Shown one piece after another: positions 5,534 through 6,678 of a stretch of 6,678 nucleotides of DNA. Made by a program: the position numbers and the translations under genes. The stretch's first letter is position 1, and every line of letters starts with the position of its first letter. The notes beneath the pieces are model-generated. The model worked only from the letters and a program-made list of their open reading frames with translations, had not been told where the DNA came from and ran no database searches. The DNA lies in contig JAQBNY010000337.1 in assembly GCA_028288315.1 (NCBI GenBank), positions 1-6,678 on the forward strand, read 5' to 3'. The stretch comes from Mucilaginibacter sp. GTDB lineage: Bacteria > Bacteroidota > Bacteroidia > Sphingobacteriales > Sphingobacteriaceae.

Positions 5534-5617
5534 ATGATAATAACTATTGTAATTGGCCTGTTCATAATAAATGCATTAATTATGATATATGATGTAAAAG
5601 TCAATAAAGACATTTAA
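5534..5617 (+). CDS. Possible 27-residue membrane peptide
   Basis: An ATG at 5534 opens MIITIVIGLFIINALIMIYD followed by VKVNKDI and TAA. Residues 1-19 are an unbroken hydrophobic segment of transmembrane length, followed by a short charged tail, a layout seen in small membrane subunits such as KdpF or CydX. It is the only + strand candidate in this gap and has no Shine-Dalgarno sequence or clear promoter. AT-rich DNA produces Ile/Leu/Phe-rich frames by chance, and its end lies inside the hairpin at 5581-5629, so it may not be a gene. Confidence 0.18.
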   Translation: MIITIVIGLFIINALIMIYDVKVNKDI

Positions 5618-5629
5618 TCATATTTCATA
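5581..5629 (-). terminator. Long imperfect hairpin downstream of pyrE-SRPBCC
   Basis: The segment 5581-5598 pairs with 5613-5629 over about 17 bp with one T-T mismatch and one bulged G. After an A-A mismatch, GTC/GAC closes a six-base loop (5603-5608). It begins 11 bases after the SRPBCC stop, so it could end or protect that mRNA. No good T-run follows, so it is not a classical terminator. Confidence 0.35.
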
Positions 5630-5640
5630 TAAACATTTAT

Positions 5641-6036
5641 TTACTTAAATATCTCAGCTAAATTCTGTGTCTCTTCTTGAGCAAGTTTTTGCAACGGGCT
5701 GGATGCCAGCATTTTCATAAGCATATTCAGATCAGCTGTGATTGTAAATTTTGCTTGCGAAGTGTTATTGCTTGCAGATAACTCCCACTTAAGTTCCATA
5801 TCAAATGGCGGTTTTTCGGCAGGGATTATAACTATCTTGTGGTTTGTAATGCGCTCGCTTATTTTTAAAGAAAGCTTAGTTATATTCTCTATATTAAAAC
5901 TTGCCTCATTAGCTGTTGATTGCCATTCGGTTATATTGTCAGGCATTAGCTGCCTGTGATTATTCATATCGGCCAAAAAGTTGTAAACCTGGTCAACAGG
6001 TTTATTAATGGTAATAGTACTTTCAAAAACGCTCAT
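5641..6036 (-). CDS. SRPBCC family (START-like) protein
   Basis: This 131-residue protein fits the SRPBCC/polyketide-cyclase fold, a deep hydrophobic pocket that binds lipids or small molecules. The opening MSVFESTITINKPVDQVYNFLADMNNHRQLMPDNI is the usual start: a first beta strand, then the KPVDQVYNFLAD helix and the N-H-R-Q-L-M-P segment. Alternating beta strands follow (45-100), and a long C-terminal helix (about 101-131, LNMLMKMLASSPLQKLAQEE). There is no signal peptide, so it is cytoplasmic. Ligand and function are unknown, and no catalytic residue can be named. Its ATG lies one base after the pyrE stop (TAA-A-ATG), so translation is very likely coupled and expression tied to pyrE. This suggests, without proof, a role alongside pyrimidine synthesis or simple shared expression. 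Confidence 0.85.
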   Translation of the reverse strand: MSVFESTITINKPVDQVYNFLADMNNHRQLMPDNITEWQSTANEASFNIENITKLSLKISERITNHKIVIIPAEKPPFDMELKWELSASNNTSQAKFTITADLNMLMKMLASSPLQKLAQEETQNLAEIFK

Positions 6037-6037
6037 T

Positions 6038-6678
6038 TTATTGTCCCCATGTTGATGGTTTTTCGCGCCATTGTTTAAGCATTTCTACATCGCTGGCAGA
6101 TATATACTGTTTCTCTTCGGCATATTTTATTAAAGCGTTGTAGTTAGATAATGTAAGAAATGGGCATTTGGCATCTCTGAAGTTTTCGGTAGCAATATCA
6201 AATCCATAGCTAAAAATAGCGGCCAGGCCGGCAACAGTATAACCTGCTTCGCGTAAAGCATCTACAGCCTGCAGGCTGCTCTTTCCCGTAGATATAAGAT
6301 CCTCAATTACCACAACACGTTTACCCGGAGAAATTTCGCCTTCAATTAAATTACCTGTGCCGTGTTCTTTTGGTTTGGCACGTACATAAATAAAGGGCAG
6401 GCCTAATTCTTGTGCTACTAATACGCCTTGCGGTATACCAGCTGTAGCAACACCCGCAATACAACCAACAGAACCAAACATTTCTTGTATAGCTGAGGTT
6501 AATTGTTGACGGATATAAGTACGTATTGTTGGATGGGATAGCGTAACCCTGTTATCGCAATATATAGGCGATTTCCAGCCTGATGCCCATGTAAAAGGAT
6601 TATTAGGTTGTAATTTAATTGCTTTAATTTGCAGCAGAAATTCAGCTACTTGCTCTTCTGTTTCACTATTGATAAACA
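6038..6678 (-). CDS. pyrE: Orotate phosphoribosyltransferase, 5' end at window edge
   Basis: PyrE transfers phosphoribose from PRPP to orotate, making OMP in de novo pyrimidine synthesis; it acts as a cytoplasmic dimer. The frame stays open from the ATG at 6481 to the right edge, so that ATG is internal. The upstream part reads FINSETEEQVAEFLLQIKA, then PFTWASGWKSPIYCDNR, the family N-terminus. The last two bases of the window (TG on this strand) are probably the end of the start ATG, giving 213 residues, the usual size. Landmarks in that numbering are the catalytic-loop lysines and His in RAKPKEHGTGN (100-110) and the PRPP-binding motif VVVIEDLISTGKSS (122-135). All key residues look intact. 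Strictly the record is partial by one base. It is the first visible gene of a minus-strand pair with the SRPBCC gene; what lies upstream is outside the window. Confidence 0.95.
   Translation of the reverse strand, partial: FINSETEEQVAEFLLQIKAIKLQPNNPFTWASGWKSPIYCDNRVTLSHPTIRTYIRQQLTSAIQEMFGSVGCIAGVATAGIPQGVLVAQELGLPFIYVRAKPKEHGTGNLIEGEISPGKRVVVIEDLISTGKSSLQAVDALREAGYTVAGLAAIFSYGFDIATENFRDAKCPFLTLSNYNALIKYAEEKQYISASDVEMLKQWREKPSTWGQ

Larger units (their letters stand above)
5348..5640. other. AT-rich stretch between ABC-F promoter and SRPBCC gene end
   Basis: No conventional gene is visible. It holds GGTAACTATTTACC (5390-5403), the perfect palindrome GAATTATAATTC (5453-5464), a 27-codon open frame and a long imperfect hairpin, the last two listed separately. 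With the ABC-F promoter region it makes a gap of about 360 bases, larger than the other gaps between the core genes here. Confidence 0.5.

Noticed and set aside
6479..6481. ATG 6481 as the start of pyrE
   Set aside because: The frame stays open upstream to the window edge and encodes the conserved OPRTase N-terminus (PFTWASGWKSPIYCDNR), so this ATG is internal.

Overview
The window looks like chromosome from a member of the Bacteroidota, most likely Sphingobacteriaceae (Mucilaginibacter/Pedobacter type). The protein sequences resemble that group, start codons lack Shine-Dalgarno sequences, intergenic DNA is very AT-rich, and at least one clear TAnnTTTG -7 promoter element is present. The family assignment rests on memory of protein families and was not checked by a search.

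Left part (1-2350) is accessory-like. A tRNA-Lys(CTT) with its own terminator is followed by about 400 bp without a gene. That stretch ends in a compact block of alternative hairpins, just after a possible -7 element. Next come two + strand genes 25 bp apart: a DUF2200-family protein and a rifampin ADP-ribosyltransferase (arr) broken by a one-base frameshift in an A-run. A + strand terminator at 1512-1550 and a pair of TCTCACACA repeats 11 bp apart follow; the sequence before the terminator looks like a tRNA 3' end. A small minus-strand helix-turn-helix protein with a candidate self-overlapping promoter/operator closes this part. No integrase or transposase is present, so any mobile-element history is inferred.

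The middle (2386-5277) holds two long minus-strand housekeeping-type genes. One is a luciferase-like flavin-dependent monooxygenase (LLM_2I7G type). The other is an ABC-F ATPase (YbiT-like) in which one of the two composite ATP sites has lost its Walker A, its H-loop histidine and its partnering signature motif, while the other site is intact. The ABC-F gene has a clear terminator and a promoter with a nearby 14-bp palindrome.

The right part (5641-6678) is a minus-strand pyrE-SRPBCC pair. pyrE (orotate phosphoribosyltransferase, pyrimidine synthesis) runs off the right edge with only the first base of its probable ATG missing. Its stop codon is one base from the start of a small SRPBCC-fold protein, so the two are probably translated together. 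The AT-rich 5278-5640 gap holds palindromes, a roughly 20-bp imperfect hairpin and a possible 27-residue membrane peptide. I found no CRISPR array, complete mobile element or clearly new multi-gene system. The best leads are the asymmetric ABC-F ATP sites, the frameshifted arr, and the structured block before the DUF2200-arr pair.
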